Of a DNA stretch of 64,000 bases, positions 54,556 to 63,283 are shown piece by piece. Made by a program: the position numbers and the translations under genes. The stretch is from Paenibacillus selenitireducens. GTDB lineage: Bacteria; Bacillota; Bacilli; Paenibacillales; Paenibacillaceae. Location: positions 310,027 to 374,026 of the forward strand of contig NZ_MSZX01000004.1 in the NCBI RefSeq assembly GCF_002021565.1, given 5' to 3'. Within the stretch, counting starts at the first letter, position 1, and every line of letters starts with the position of its first letter. The notes below the pieces were generated by a model. The model worked only from the letters and a program-made list of their open reading frames with translations. It was not told the origin of the DNA and ran no database searches.

Positions 54556-55254
54556 GTGAGCGACTTTCAGGAGACGACCGAAGAGAGCAAACAGCGATGG
54601 GAAACGAATGCGGATTTCTGGGATGAGTATATGGGAGAGCATTCGAACGATTTCCACCGCCATATCGTAAGGCCTGATACAGAACGGCTGTTGGATGTGA
54701 AGTGTAATGATCTAGTCCTAGATATTGCTTGTGGAAACGGAAATTTCTCCAAACGGTTAGTGGAGCACGGAGCATCTGTTGTTGCTTTTGATTATAGTGA
54801 GCAAATGATAAAGCATGCCCGAACTCGTTGTGCCGCCCAGTTGGATCATATCTCTTTTCATGTTGCAGATGCGACCGACAAGGAGCAATTGCTAGCTTTG
54901 CGACAAGATCGTCCCTTTGATAAAGCCGTTGCAAATATGGCGGTGATGGACATCTCACATATCGGACCGTTGCTGCATGCGGTATATCAGATGCTCACAC
55001 AGGATGGGATCTTTGTATTCTCCACCGTGCATCCTTGTTTCGTAAAGCCAGACGGTAAGTATATGACATCTAGCGTGTACGAGGACATTGCCATTACGAA
55101 GCAGCCCGTCAAGCATTTATATTATCACCGATCGTTAAGCGATTTGTTTCAAGCATGTTTTGAAGCGGGTTTCGTGTTGGATGGGTTGCATGAACCAGTC
55201 TTGAACGATCGAGAGATCCCTCCAATTATCATGATACGACTCAGACGGAAGTAG
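54556..55254 (+). CDS. class I SAM-dependent methyltransferase
   Basis: A 232-residue methyltransferase. Motif I VLDIACGNGNFSKRL is followed by FDYSEQMI (post-I) and VANMAVMDIS (motif IV-like). The SAM fold is complete, and the C-terminal region includes LYYHRSLSDL. It resembles ubiquinone-type or small-molecule methyltransferases. GTG 54556 is supported by GGAGGAGAG. The substrate is not predictable. A weak terminator follows. Confidence 0.82.
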   Translation: MSDFQETTEESKQRWETNADFWDEYMGEHSNDFHRHIVRPDTERLLDVKCNDLVLDIACGNGNFSKRLVEHGASVVAFDYSEQMIKHARTRCAAQLDHISFHVADATDKEQLLALRQDRPFDKAVANMAVMDISHIGPLLHAVYQMLTQDGIFVFSTVHPCFVKPDGKYMTSSVYEDIAITKQPVKHLYYHRSLSDLFQACFEAGFVLDGLHEPVLNDREIPPIIMIRLRRK

Positions 55255-55259
55255 TCAGT

Positions 55260-55292
55260 CCCCTATGGCATGTTGTGCTTTAGAGGTTTTTT
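55260..55292 (+). terminator. weak terminator-like hairpin
   Basis: CCCCTA and TAGAGG (one C-A-type position weak) enclose a 15-base segment, then a six-T run. It lies after the methyltransferase. Confidence 0.45.
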
Positions 55293-55390
55293 GGGATTAA
55301 CGATTATAAATTTAATATGGTGATTCTAAATTCATCCGAGCCCAAAGTATACATGGTAAGAGAATTTTATATGTGGGAGGTTCTCTTGCG

Positions 55391-55675
55391 ATGTTAAATA
55401 TTAAAAACAAATCCATCATAATTGAAATGGATCGGAACGACTTATGGCAATTAGGTACTGCCTTAATGAATGGAATCGAAATGGAGACACAAAGGAAATG
55501 GGTGCACTATTATCAAGGGCACACAGAAGCTGAGTTTCTACATTATGTGCGCCTTCAACACCATGTAATTTTCGTATATCTTCAGGAGATTTATGGCTAT
55601 TTAGAGAGAATTGAATTGCTGGACGCTTTAGAAGAAGAATTGCTTTCTATTTATCGACAAAAAGCTTCGAGCTAG
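55391..55675 (+). CDS. small hypothetical protein upstream of the cassette
   Basis: A 94-residue protein, all helices, rich in Glu, Tyr and His; no motif was recognised. ATG 55391 is 11 bases after GGAGG, weakly spaced. It lies 76 bases before the nitrilase gene, but a promoter-like TTGACA is in that gap, so it may be a separate gene rather than a cassette member. It could encode a small accessory or antitoxin-like protein, but nothing in the sequence shows this. Confidence 0.5.
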   Translation: MLNIKNKSIIIEMDRNDLWQLGTALMNGIEMETQRKWVHYYQGHTEAEFLHYVRLQHHVIFVYLQEIYGYLERIELLDALEEELLSIYRQKASS

Positions 55676-55701
55676 AACGATTATATTTTACAGATACCTT
55701 C

Positions 55702-55731
55702 TTGACATGTAAAATGTTGTTAAGAATATAT
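55702..55731 (+). promoter_or_regulatory. promoter upstream of the nitrilase/SMC/HD cassette
   Basis: TTGACA at 55702-55707, a perfect -35. The -10 is probably an AT-rich hexamer at 55725-55731 (AATATA or ATATAT), 17-18 bases away. The initiation would be just upstream of the ribosome site GAGGTG of the nitrilase gene. Confidence 0.55.
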
Positions 55732-55751
55732 TTTTTTGCAAGAGGTGTAAA

Positions 55752-57452
55752 ATGGCCGAGTTTATTCATGTTTCTGAGCTCTTACCCAAACATGCTGGAC
55801 TTCAAGTTTGTCTTTCTGACACAAATCCGGTGCAAGTACTTCAATGGCAATGTAAAGGTGAACCTATCGCAGATGTACAACTTGGTGTCTATTCCGAATC
55901 CTCAGCTCATTTAAAGAAGGCCGAGTCTTTTATTCACTTAGCAAAAGAAACTCGTGCTGATCTAGTTCTTACACCGGAATACTCGTTTCCTGATGAAATG
56001 CTGAATCAGATCGTTCATGACCCTAATCTCTGGCCTGCAAAAGGTGCTTTGTGGTGTTTAGGAATGGAAGCGTACTCTTTACATGAATTTGGTGAAAAAA
56101 TGGATGAATGGGAAAGCACCGGCCATACCGTAGTTATACGCAATGCATACGCTCGTCTATTGGAAAGAAATTTTGTCGATGCACTTGTTTATCTGTTTTT
56201 AATGGATGACAAGACCTTGTGCATTCTTCCTCAGTTCAAAACCGTTCCGATGTCAGAGGTATGGAATGACTATGAAGTACCAGGTTTATGTAAAGGCGAA
56301 GTTATCTATATCTTTGATCTATCCGGAGTCAAAGCAGATCAAAACCGTTTTCTTTCCTTGATATGTTCTGATGCGCTAAGCGTTCGTCCGCAAGAATTTC
56401 TAGAGAAGACGGAAGGGAAACATCTGACCATTTTCCACGCGCAATTGAATCCTAATCCAAGGCATCAGGGCTTTCGGATGTTTAGAGATGGGCTTTTCAA
56501 TCGCAATGCGGGTAGAGACATTCGGCTTATCACGTTAAATTGGGCAGATGGCACAGTAATTGGTAATATACAATTTAATAAGCCATGGTCAGCTTTTTAT
56601 AAGAAGTCAACTGACGGTACAGTGGCCAAAAAAGATCTAAGGGCAAGGAACCTGGATAAAGGTACATTTTACGCTCTACATAAGCATACGGAAATTTGGT
56701 ACAGCCATCGGGGGGAGCATTGCAAGGGATTTGATATGAATAAAGGCTTTGAACTTGGTGCCTCCCATGTGCTTACAGCGCACCACGAACCGGTGACACA
56801 TTCCTGCTATGGCTTTGATGAATCCGCACAACGGTGGATGTCTGCCCCATGTGATCCGTCTTACTCTATTCAAGATTTGGTCGAGAGTTTTGGTGAAGAA
56901 TACGATTTCCCGTTATATGCAGACCCCCATGATAGTGATGCTTTCTTTGGGCTTTGTTTTGGGCACTTTTTGGAAGGCGAATTGACAGCGGAAGACGATG
57001 AACTCGTCACTCGCATGATGTTTGGATCTGATTCGGAGGCAGATACGAAGAGACGAAGCAAAGCAGGCCAGTATAAACGATTAGTCACCTTGCTACAACG
57101 ACAGCGGTTCCCAGAAGAATTTAAAGAGCTAGCAAATAACCATAGGCTATATATTGACTCGGATACCGCAGAGACGACGAAGAAGTATGGTAACGTATAC
57201 CCCAAAGATACTCCGCTGGAGGAGTTGAATCCATTTCAATCCGTACTTTGTATCATTTCAGCCTATACCAATCATAATGATGTCGAGAGGCAAGTGAATG
57301 AAATTAGGCAACAGCTACATGCTGCTTTTCGTCATAAACTCGTTGTCTATTATCGACCAGATGATTCAGATGAATATATTTTCTTTGATTTAAGCCAAAC
57401 AAGGATTGATAAGGCGACGAATATTAAGGCTCTGAGTTCGATAAAAGAATAA
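55752..57452 (+). CDS. nitrilase-fold hydrolase, first gene of the cassette
   Basis: A 566-residue cytoplasmic protein. Residues 1-~300 carry a carbon-nitrogen hydrolase fold with a Glu-Lys-Cys triad by spacing: Glu76 (LVLTPEYSFP), Lys163 (LPQFKTVPMSE) and Cys205 (LSLICSDAL). The interval sizes, 87 and 42, are close to those of nitrilases. The remaining ~260 residues are not recognised and end in a compact domain (VVYYRPDDSDEYIFFDL). It may act on an amide, nucleotide or carbamoyl substrate. Nitrilase domains also occur in the DRT1 anti-phage system, so a defence role is plausible. The SMC-like gene follows 22 bases later. Confidence 0.75.
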   Translation: MAEFIHVSELLPKHAGLQVCLSDTNPVQVLQWQCKGEPIADVQLGVYSESSAHLKKAESFIHLAKETRADLVLTPEYSFPDEMLNQIVHDPNLWPAKGALWCLGMEAYSLHEFGEKMDEWESTGHTVVIRNAYARLLERNFVDALVYLFLMDDKTLCILPQFKTVPMSEVWNDYEVPGLCKGEVIYIFDLSGVKADQNRFLSLICSDALSVRPQEFLEKTEGKHLTIFHAQLNPNPRHQGFRMFRDGLFNRNAGRDIRLITLNWADGTVIGNIQFNKPWSAFYKKSTDGTVAKKDLRARNLDKGTFYALHKHTEIWYSHRGEHCKGFDMNKGFELGASHVLTAHHEPVTHSCYGFDESAQRWMSAPCDPSYSIQDLVESFGEEYDFPLYADPHDSDAFFGLCFGHFLEGELTAEDDELVTRMMFGSDSEADTKRRSKAGQYKRLVTLLQRQRFPEEFKELANNHRLYIDSDTAETTKKYGNVYPKDTPLEELNPFQSVLCIISAYTNHNDVERQVNEIRQQLHAAFRHKLVVYYRPDDSDEYIFFDLSQTRIDKATNIKALSSIKE

Positions 57453-57474
57453 TGTTTTGACTTGGAGGAGTTTT

Positions 57475-60400
57475 ATGCGATTAGGGGATCTAGTGAAACA
57501 GTTGGGCTTTGGAAATGATATAGAGGGTGAGCTTTTCACATTTCAAATGGATTTATTTAAAGTATACAAAGGGATGCGAAAAGAAGAAATTCCGAATGGA
57601 GATGTTATCTCCGAATACATTTTCGTTGAGGTCTCCGATCCGATCCTTGGGAAAATGGTGGCAGATACGGATACAACGTATTTTCGAGACTTTCAAACCA
57701 AACTATTGTCTGAGACATTTTTTAGTCATAAAAGTGATCTGCGCTGGAATCTTTATTTAATTCTGATTGTCGAATCCTACGATCAATTAACGGATACAGG
57801 GGTTCTACAATTCATTGAAAATGATGCGGATTACGCGCGTAAGTTTGTAATGACTGCCAAGGATGCGCTCCAATGGTTGGATAAAGAGTGGTTAAAGCAG
57901 GTTTCTCATGAAGATAAGGTGTATATTGACCCCATGCAAGAATGGCATACCGGATTAGTGGATGCTGGATTGACGGGTTGTTTAACAGAACCATTTGCTC
58001 AGGGACATGTAGAGAGCTTTCTAGAGGGACAAGCTTTTCTTACTTCAGAAAGTACAGCGTCTCAACGAAGAACTATACAAGATGATAAATTAACGGAAGT
58101 CATCGAAAATATAACATCAGTGGAGCTGAATGGTTTTCGAACGCATTGTTTTGATGATGCTGAACATTTAAACCTAACACGGGTCAATTTGTTGCATGGA
58201 TCAAACGGAGCAGGCAAAACTTCGGTGATGGAAGCCATCGAGCTGGCCTTCACAAATGAAATTAATCGATGTTCAGAATTTGGTGACAACCTCGTGGATT
58301 CAATGGAGTCGCTTAAAGTGAGCTGCACAACTGCATCAAGAAAAACAATCCATTTCCAACCTGGCGAGAGCTCCTCCTTTTATAAAAAGTTAGCACAGAA
58401 CTGGTATGGTGTTCCAGCCGGTAGACAATCCTCTGAACTAAACAGTTTTTATCATCGTTATAATTTTTTTGATTCCGAAGCAGCTTATAGGTTTGCATTA
58501 AATGAAAGTGGTCAAGGAGAGAAGAACAAATTTGATTATTCCGATAATCTAAGCAGATTGGTTTTTGGCGATGAGGTGATTGAAGCACAAAAAAATTGGA
58601 CAAGGTATCTTCAAGAATTCGAAGCAAGATCGGAAAACTTGACGAAGCAGCATCAAAAAGTCATCCATGAATTGAACGCTTTAGAACAAAAACTCTCAGA
58701 AATCAAGGATGACAATATCCAATCGAATGAGCTTGATCGACACCTCAAGGCATCGCAATTAAAATTATCTAGAAGTCAGCGTGCCAGCAACGAATCCATG
58801 AGTGACTATCTTGATCGCTTATCGCTTATTTTTCAGGCTGTAGAAGCTGAGCGGAAGGGAATTGTAGAATCTGGATTAAATGCTGATATGTTGTCATTAA
58901 GCGATTTAGATACGTACCACAAGCAGCTACAGAATAGCGTAAATGAATTTATAAATAAGAAGCAAGATATCGAGACGGCCCTTAGCAACTTGAATGCTGA
59001 GAAAACAGCACTAGATGAACAAATATATCAAAATGAAGCTATTCTCATTACCTCTAACCAAGAGTATAACCATATTGTAGGGACGCTCGAACAATGGAAG
59101 AAAATCAAAAAAACGATTGAACAACCAGACCAAATGACTATAAGAAAAGGCTTAGATATCCGAGAAGAAGAAATCATAAAGCGCGTGGAATGGATCAATC
59201 AGTTACATGCCAAACACCATCTGTTGGATCAGATAACAGACGATGATTTATGGATATTATCAACCGAAAATCACCATGCTCTATTCGTAAAGCATAAAGA
59301 GAAGGACGCTGCTTTTTCTATTCTGAAGCAACAACTTGCCACAACTGAACAATTTACAGGGGTGATCGAGGTTGCTTTGTCTCGTATCCATGCAGCGGGT
59401 GAAGAATACTTAACAAATCATTTGAACTCTACATTATGCCCGCTGTGCACACAGGACTATGGCAGCCATCAAGCTCTTGTTGAGGCTTTTGAACAAGCAA
59501 AAACCATTACATACAACAATAGCGAACAGCTAGCAGAATTACATGAGCAAATTAGACGATTGGAAAATGAAATCAGAGAAGTGAGCGAAGAGCTTTCACT
59601 CCACGACAAAAACGCAAGACACATCGAACTCGTAGAAAGAGCATACGCGGAACTGTCAGCAAGTCCATTTTATACGAGAAGTAATTTCGACATCCCGTTA
59701 AGTGAAAAGTGGAATGAATTCAGAAAGATTATTGCATCAAGAAGCGAGCTTATGAGGGAACTTTCTCAAGTACAGGCACAAATTCGTTTATTTGATGAGA
59801 CGGGGATGAGTCGCCAATCCATACTTCAGGCAGAATATTTTCACAGAGAAAATGTTCTATATAAGGATTTCGAAGCCAATGGTCACCGCACTTCATTTGA
59901 AGAATTCCTTATGGAAAAAGAAGTCTCTCTATTAACCAAGCTATCAGAGATTAAAGAGGCTATAGAAGCACTTGGTGAGCAGCGCACCAGTCTGACAGAA
60001 CGAATGAAGCAGCAGTCTCCTAATTCTGTAGATGCTACTATTTTAGATTTCGAACAAAAATTGAAGCCTATTTCAAAGATTCTTGAGAGCGTGAAGCTGC
60101 TGCTTGATGATTTTGACATTGGCAGTGAAGACAATTTGTTTGTATGGTCCAGTCAAGTTCAAAAAATGCAGATTTATTTGGGGCTGTTTGTAAAAAGCCA
60201 GGAGCGCTTGAAGGAACAGGCTCGATTAAAAATGGAAGTAGAAGATCGAAGAAATACATCCATGGGAATTGAGAACGATATCCAAAGGTGTTCAAAAGCT
60301 GCTTCTGCTCTAGGTAAGCTTAAGTTCTTACGGGAATACACCAAAGGTTTTATTGAAAGTAATATTTCTCAAATCGAACGGTTCTTTAATTTACTGCATA

Positions 60401-60846
60401 CGCCGAGAGAGTTTGATCAATTGGAATTAGGCCAAGACGGATTATGGCTTCGTAGAAAATGGGACGAAAAACCTGTAAAAGCGTACCAGATGTCATCAGG
60501 ACAACGGGCTTCATTGGCCCTCTCCGTAATGTTTGCGATTCATTTAGCAGCACCGAAAGCGCCAAGAGTTCTAATGATGGACGAGCCTGTGGCTAATATG
60601 GATGATCTCCACCTTATGAATTTACTCGATCTACTCCGTGACTTGTCGTTATCTGGACGACAGATATTTTTTACAACCGCCAACCCAGATGTAGCCAATC
60701 TTTTCCGAAGAAAATTCAGCTTCTATCACGAGCGGTTCACACACTTTGAATTTATGCGTTCATCTGGTGACCCTGTCCGAATCAAGCCCATTCACTACTC
60801 TCCGAATATGGATACCCCTGCTGCCAAGCAGGTAAAAAAGAGTTAG
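57475..60846 (+). CDS. SMC/Rad50-like AAA ATPase with zinc hook
   Basis: A 1123-residue ATPase. An unrecognised N-terminal domain of ~215 residues precedes the head. Walker A HGSNGAGKTS covers 241-250, a long coiled coil spans about 330-950, the CPLC half of a zinc hook lies at 655-658, the ABC-like signature SSGQRASLAL at 1007-1016, and Walker B LMMDEPVANMDD around Asp1036. The usual H-loop His is replaced (FFTTANPDV). It resembles RecF/RecN/Rad50-type DNA-end sensors and the LmuB subunit of Lamassu. The ATG at 57475 follows GGAGGAG. AT-rich: two 60-base lines have 17 and 18 G+C. Confidence 0.85.
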   Translation: MRLGDLVKQLGFGNDIEGELFTFQMDLFKVYKGMRKEEIPNGDVISEYIFVEVSDPILGKMVADTDTTYFRDFQTKLLSETFFSHKSDLRWNLYLILIVESYDQLTDTGVLQFIENDADYARKFVMTAKDALQWLDKEWLKQVSHEDKVYIDPMQEWHTGLVDAGLTGCLTEPFAQGHVESFLEGQAFLTSESTASQRRTIQDDKLTEVIENITSVELNGFRTHCFDDAEHLNLTRVNLLHGSNGAGKTSVMEAIELAFTNEINRCSEFGDNLVDSMESLKVSCTTASRKTIHFQPGESSSFYKKLAQNWYGVPAGRQSSELNSFYHRYNFFDSEAAYRFALNESGQGEKNKFDYSDNLSRLVFGDEVIEAQKNWTRYLQEFEARSENLTKQHQKVIHELNALEQKLSEIKDDNIQSNELDRHLKASQLKLSRSQRASNESMSDYLDRLSLIFQAVEAERKGIVESGLNADMLSLSDLDTYHKQLQNSVNEFINKKQDIETALSNLNAEKTALDEQIYQNEAILITSNQEYNHIVGTLEQWKKIKKTIEQPDQMTIRKGLDIREEEIIKRVEWINQLHAKHHLLDQITDDDLWILSTENHHALFVKHKEKDAAFSILKQQLATTEQFTGVIEVALSRIHAAGEEYLTNHLNSTLCPLCTQDYGSHQALVEAFEQAKTITYNNSEQLAELHEQIRRLENEIREVSEELSLHDKNARHIELVERAYAELSASPFYTRSNFDIPLSEKWNEFRKIIASRSELMRELSQVQAQIRLFDETGMSRQSILQAEYFHRENVLYKDFEANGHRTSFEEFLMEKEVSLLTKLSEIKEAIEALGEQRTSLTERMKQQSPNSVDATILDFEQKLKPISKILESVKLLLDDFDIGSEDNLFVWSSQVQKMQIYLGLFVKSQERLKEQARLKMEVEDRRNTSMGIENDIQRCSKAASALGKLKFLREYTKGFIESNISQIERFFNLLHTPREFDQLELGQDGLWLRRKWDEKPVKAYQMSSGQRASLALSVMFAIHLAAPKAPRVLMMDEPVANMDDLHLMNLLDLLRDLSLSGRQIFFTTANPDVANLFRRKFSFYHERFTHFEFMRSSGDPVRIKPIHYSPNMDTPAAKQVKKS

Positions 60847-60860
60847 AGGAGAACTATTAT

Positions 60861-62123
60861 ATGAATACATGTTCAAACATAAATAGCCTTCTATTGCGAC
60901 ATTTTGAGAACGGTGGTAATGCAGCTGGATACTTAAGAGGAAGAATCCCAGGATTCGCAGCTATTCTATCAGATTTCTTCGCAAGCCGTTCGGACATCGA
61001 ACGAATTCAAAAAGCTGAACACTTAAGTGAGTGCATTTTATCATTAACTGACTTTGGCGATATGATTCCTTTGCGCTCTGAGGTGGCAACGCTGGAGATT
61101 AAGCGCATGATTGCATACAAAAAACAGACAGACCATACCGCGCATACATTGTATTTGTATATACTCGGCGTATGGGTCTACGATAATATCACAGAGATCA
61201 GGGATGCTTTAGATGCACGTATTCATAGTTCAAAACCAATGAAGTTATTTCTTTTTCAATGGACATTTGCCTCTCTGCTCCACGATGTTGGCTACTTATT
61301 TTATGATTTTGATCGTGGGGCTAACGCTAGTTCTTGGAACATATATGATAGAATGCTTTCGTTTGAATATTTTAATCAATATACGGATGAATTATCCGAT
61401 CAAGGTAAATCAGAATTAGAACAAGCATGGGGTACGCTTATCAAAACATATGGTATGAAGGAGCATGCTTCTAACCAGAATGCAAAGGAGTTAATAGCGT
61501 CACTAGATCAAATTCCGTGGCTTGCCGATCTCATTCCGGGGTATCAGACGGGGTTGTTGGCTATGGAACTAGGAGAAGAAATAGGTCCTGGTTTACAGCG
61601 TTTTGCTTATGATATGGCTAGTCATGGGTACGATGGCACACCGGTTGTGGATCATGGGATTGCAAGTGGATTGATGCTCTTAAAGTATACTTCGATTTGG
61701 TACTGGTTACATAAACATTCAGAAACATTTCATCCTCAATTACACGCGGAATTAAATGCAAAATTCCATTACTACCCGCATATTTTTCATAAACATGTTC
61801 TTCCTGCCTGTAAGGCTGCGGCTTATCATAATTTGCCGAATGTAACCTATTCGCTGGAACAGGATCCATTGCTTTATTTGGCCGTATTGTGTGATGAACT
61901 GCAGATATGGGATCGATTTATGTCAGGAGCAGGACATATTGATAATTGGAGGATGGTTGACCATTGTGTGGCTGATAAGCTGAAAGCTGAAAGGATTGCC
62001 AGTGAATGGAATCAACCCATGCTTCACCTCATGACATCTGAAGTTCATTTTGAGAAACTAGTATCGTCATTGGACAAGCGAGTGTTGAACTGGAATAAAT
62101 ACGTACAAGTTACGAGGATTTGA
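60861..62123 (+). CDS. HD-domain protein, third gene of the cassette
   Basis: A 420-residue HD-superfamily protein. Candidate metal ligands are His92/His95 (DHTAHTLYLY), His141-Asp142 (SLLHDVGYLFYD), His264 (VVDHGIASG), His323 (AAYHNLP) and Asp345 (LAVLCDELQ). This is more than in a simple HD domain, so a two-metal site is possible. Such enzymes cleave nucleotides, (p)ppGpp or cyclic nucleotides. Start ATG 60861 is 14 bases after the SMC-like stop, with a GAGGAGAA ribosome site. Function within the cassette is inferred only. Confidence 0.7.
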   Translation: MNTCSNINSLLLRHFENGGNAAGYLRGRIPGFAAILSDFFASRSDIERIQKAEHLSECILSLTDFGDMIPLRSEVATLEIKRMIAYKKQTDHTAHTLYLYILGVWVYDNITEIRDALDARIHSSKPMKLFLFQWTFASLLHDVGYLFYDFDRGANASSWNIYDRMLSFEYFNQYTDELSDQGKSELEQAWGTLIKTYGMKEHASNQNAKELIASLDQIPWLADLIPGYQTGLLAMELGEEIGPGLQRFAYDMASHGYDGTPVVDHGIASGLMLLKYTSIWYWLHKHSETFHPQLHAELNAKFHYYPHIFHKHVLPACKAAAYHNLPNVTYSLEQDPLLYLAVLCDELQIWDRFMSGAGHIDNWRMVDHCVADKLKAERIASEWNQPMLHLMTSEVHFEKLVSSLDKRVLNWNKYVQVTRI

Positions 62124-62152
62124 CAAGAAGGGTTTAGGGAGGAAGGATACGC

Positions 62153-62770
62153 ATGCAACTCAAATGGCTGGAGTGGGCGAAGCAAATCCAAGCGATTAGT
62201 CAGGCAGGGCTAGCTTATTCGAAAGATATGTATGATCTGGAACGATTCGAACAGCTTAGAGCGTTAAGCGTTGAAATCATGCATGAATACACAGAGGTTG
62301 AAGTTCATACAATCCGGAATCTTTTTGCGAGTGAAACAGGCTATGCGACGCCTAAAGTGGATATCCGCGGCGTTGTATTTCGGGATCATAAGATTCTTCT
62401 GGTCCAAGAAAAGACAGATGGAGCATGGGCCATTCCGGGAGGTTGGGCAGACATAGGTCTATCCGCCAAAGAAGTAGCTGTAAAGGAAGTAAAAGAAGAG
62501 TCCGGTCTAGATGTCAGACCAACCAAGATTTTGGCATTCCTGGATAAGAAATTTCATGATCATCCGCCTTCTGCTTCTCACGTTTATAAAGTATTTATTT
62601 TATGTGAGGAAGTCGGTGGGGAGGCAGCGGCAGGTATGGAGACCACGCAAGTCGGTTTTTTTGAAGAAGACCACTTGCCTGAGCTATCCACGGAGAGAAA
62701 TACAGAGGGACAAATTAGAGCTTTGTTCGCCATGATGAGAGATCCGGAGCAAGATACGGTATTTGATTAA
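62153..62770 (+). CDS. Nudix hydrolase with N-terminal helical domain (CDP-choline/ADP-ribose type)
   Basis: A 205-residue Nudix protein. An N-terminal helical domain (1-~65) is followed by the Nudix domain. The Nudix box shows GGWADIGLSAKEVAVKE and then EESGLDV, meeting the family pattern. This two-part layout is like Bacillus CDP-choline hydrolases and ADP-ribose pyrophosphatases. Starts 29 bases after the HD gene, so co-transcription is possible, but base composition looks more like the chromosome. Whether it belongs to the cassette is open. Confidence 0.82.
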   Translation: MQLKWLEWAKQIQAISQAGLAYSKDMYDLERFEQLRALSVEIMHEYTEVEVHTIRNLFASETGYATPKVDIRGVVFRDHKILLVQEKTDGAWAIPGGWADIGLSAKEVAVKEVKEESGLDVRPTKILAFLDKKFHDHPPSASHVYKVFILCEEVGGEAAAGMETTQVGFFEEDHLPELSTERNTEGQIRALFAMMRDPEQDTVFD

Positions 62771-62786
62771 GAGGAGAACAACTGTT

Positions 62787-63182
62787 GTGAATATGAAGCA
62801 CTATCATGTGGTTGTTATTTCAATATTGTCCATCGTTTTTGGATTGAGTTATATCTATGGATTGGTTTTTTCTTTTCAATTTCTGGGACCGGTGCAAGGC
62901 ATTGTACGCGGCATTGTTCAGTTATGGGGAAAGATTTCGATTGCCATAGGGATGCTTATCCTACTTATGACCATTGCGATTCGGTATGTAAAAGGAAAAT
63001 TTCATCATCTTGATGCTGTGATTCTAGCGTTGCTAATCATTATTTTTTTCCTTCAGCTCATCGCGTTTCTATTATGGTTATTTATCGGGAGCATTGTCGA
63101 TCCCATGCCAAGCAGTCTAAATGCACTACCTCACTTGACGATGATCGTCATCTTGGTCAGATCTTTTAAGAGGTATTTTTGA
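62787..63182 (+). CDS. membrane protein of unknown function
   Basis: A 131-residue protein. GTG 62787 is 10 bases after GAGGAG. Four hydrophobic segments (roughly 8-28, 40-65, 75-100, 110-125) indicate an integral membrane protein. It starts 16 bases after the Nudix gene and ends before a strong hairpin. No family recognised. Confidence 0.6.
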   Translation: MNMKHYHVVVISILSIVFGLSYIYGLVFSFQFLGPVQGIVRGIVQLWGKISIAIGMLILLMTIAIRYVKGKFHHLDAVILALLIIIFFLQLIAFLLWLFIGSIVDPMPSSLNALPHLTMIVILVRSFKRYF

Positions 63183-63211
63183 GGAATAGTGATGTGAAGT
63201 AGAAGATCAGT

Positions 63212-63278
63212 GATTCCCTTCAGGAAACAAGAACCATCGGGCGAGATGGGGGTTAACTTGTTGCTTGAAGGGATTTTT
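63212..63278 (+). terminator. long nested hairpin with T-run
   Basis: ATTCCCTTCA (63213-63222) with TTGAAGGGAT (63265-63274), inner ACAAG/CTTGT, and CCATC/GATGG at the tip, then five Ts. It may be the terminator of the Nudix/membrane unit, or a structured RNA. The stretch between the genes at 63183 and 63451 contains this and the AraC remnant. Confidence 0.6.
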
Positions 63279-63283
63279 CATGC

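Noticed and set aside
55752-62123. Classical Lamassu or SbcCD system
   Set aside because: The SMC-like protein fits in part, but no LmuC or SbcD-like metallophosphatase is present, and the nitrilase and HD partners are not the usual ones I know. A Lamassu relationship remains possible.
63212-63278. T-box or other known riboswitch
   Set aside because: No T-box motif was found by eye; the T-run and location fit a terminator.
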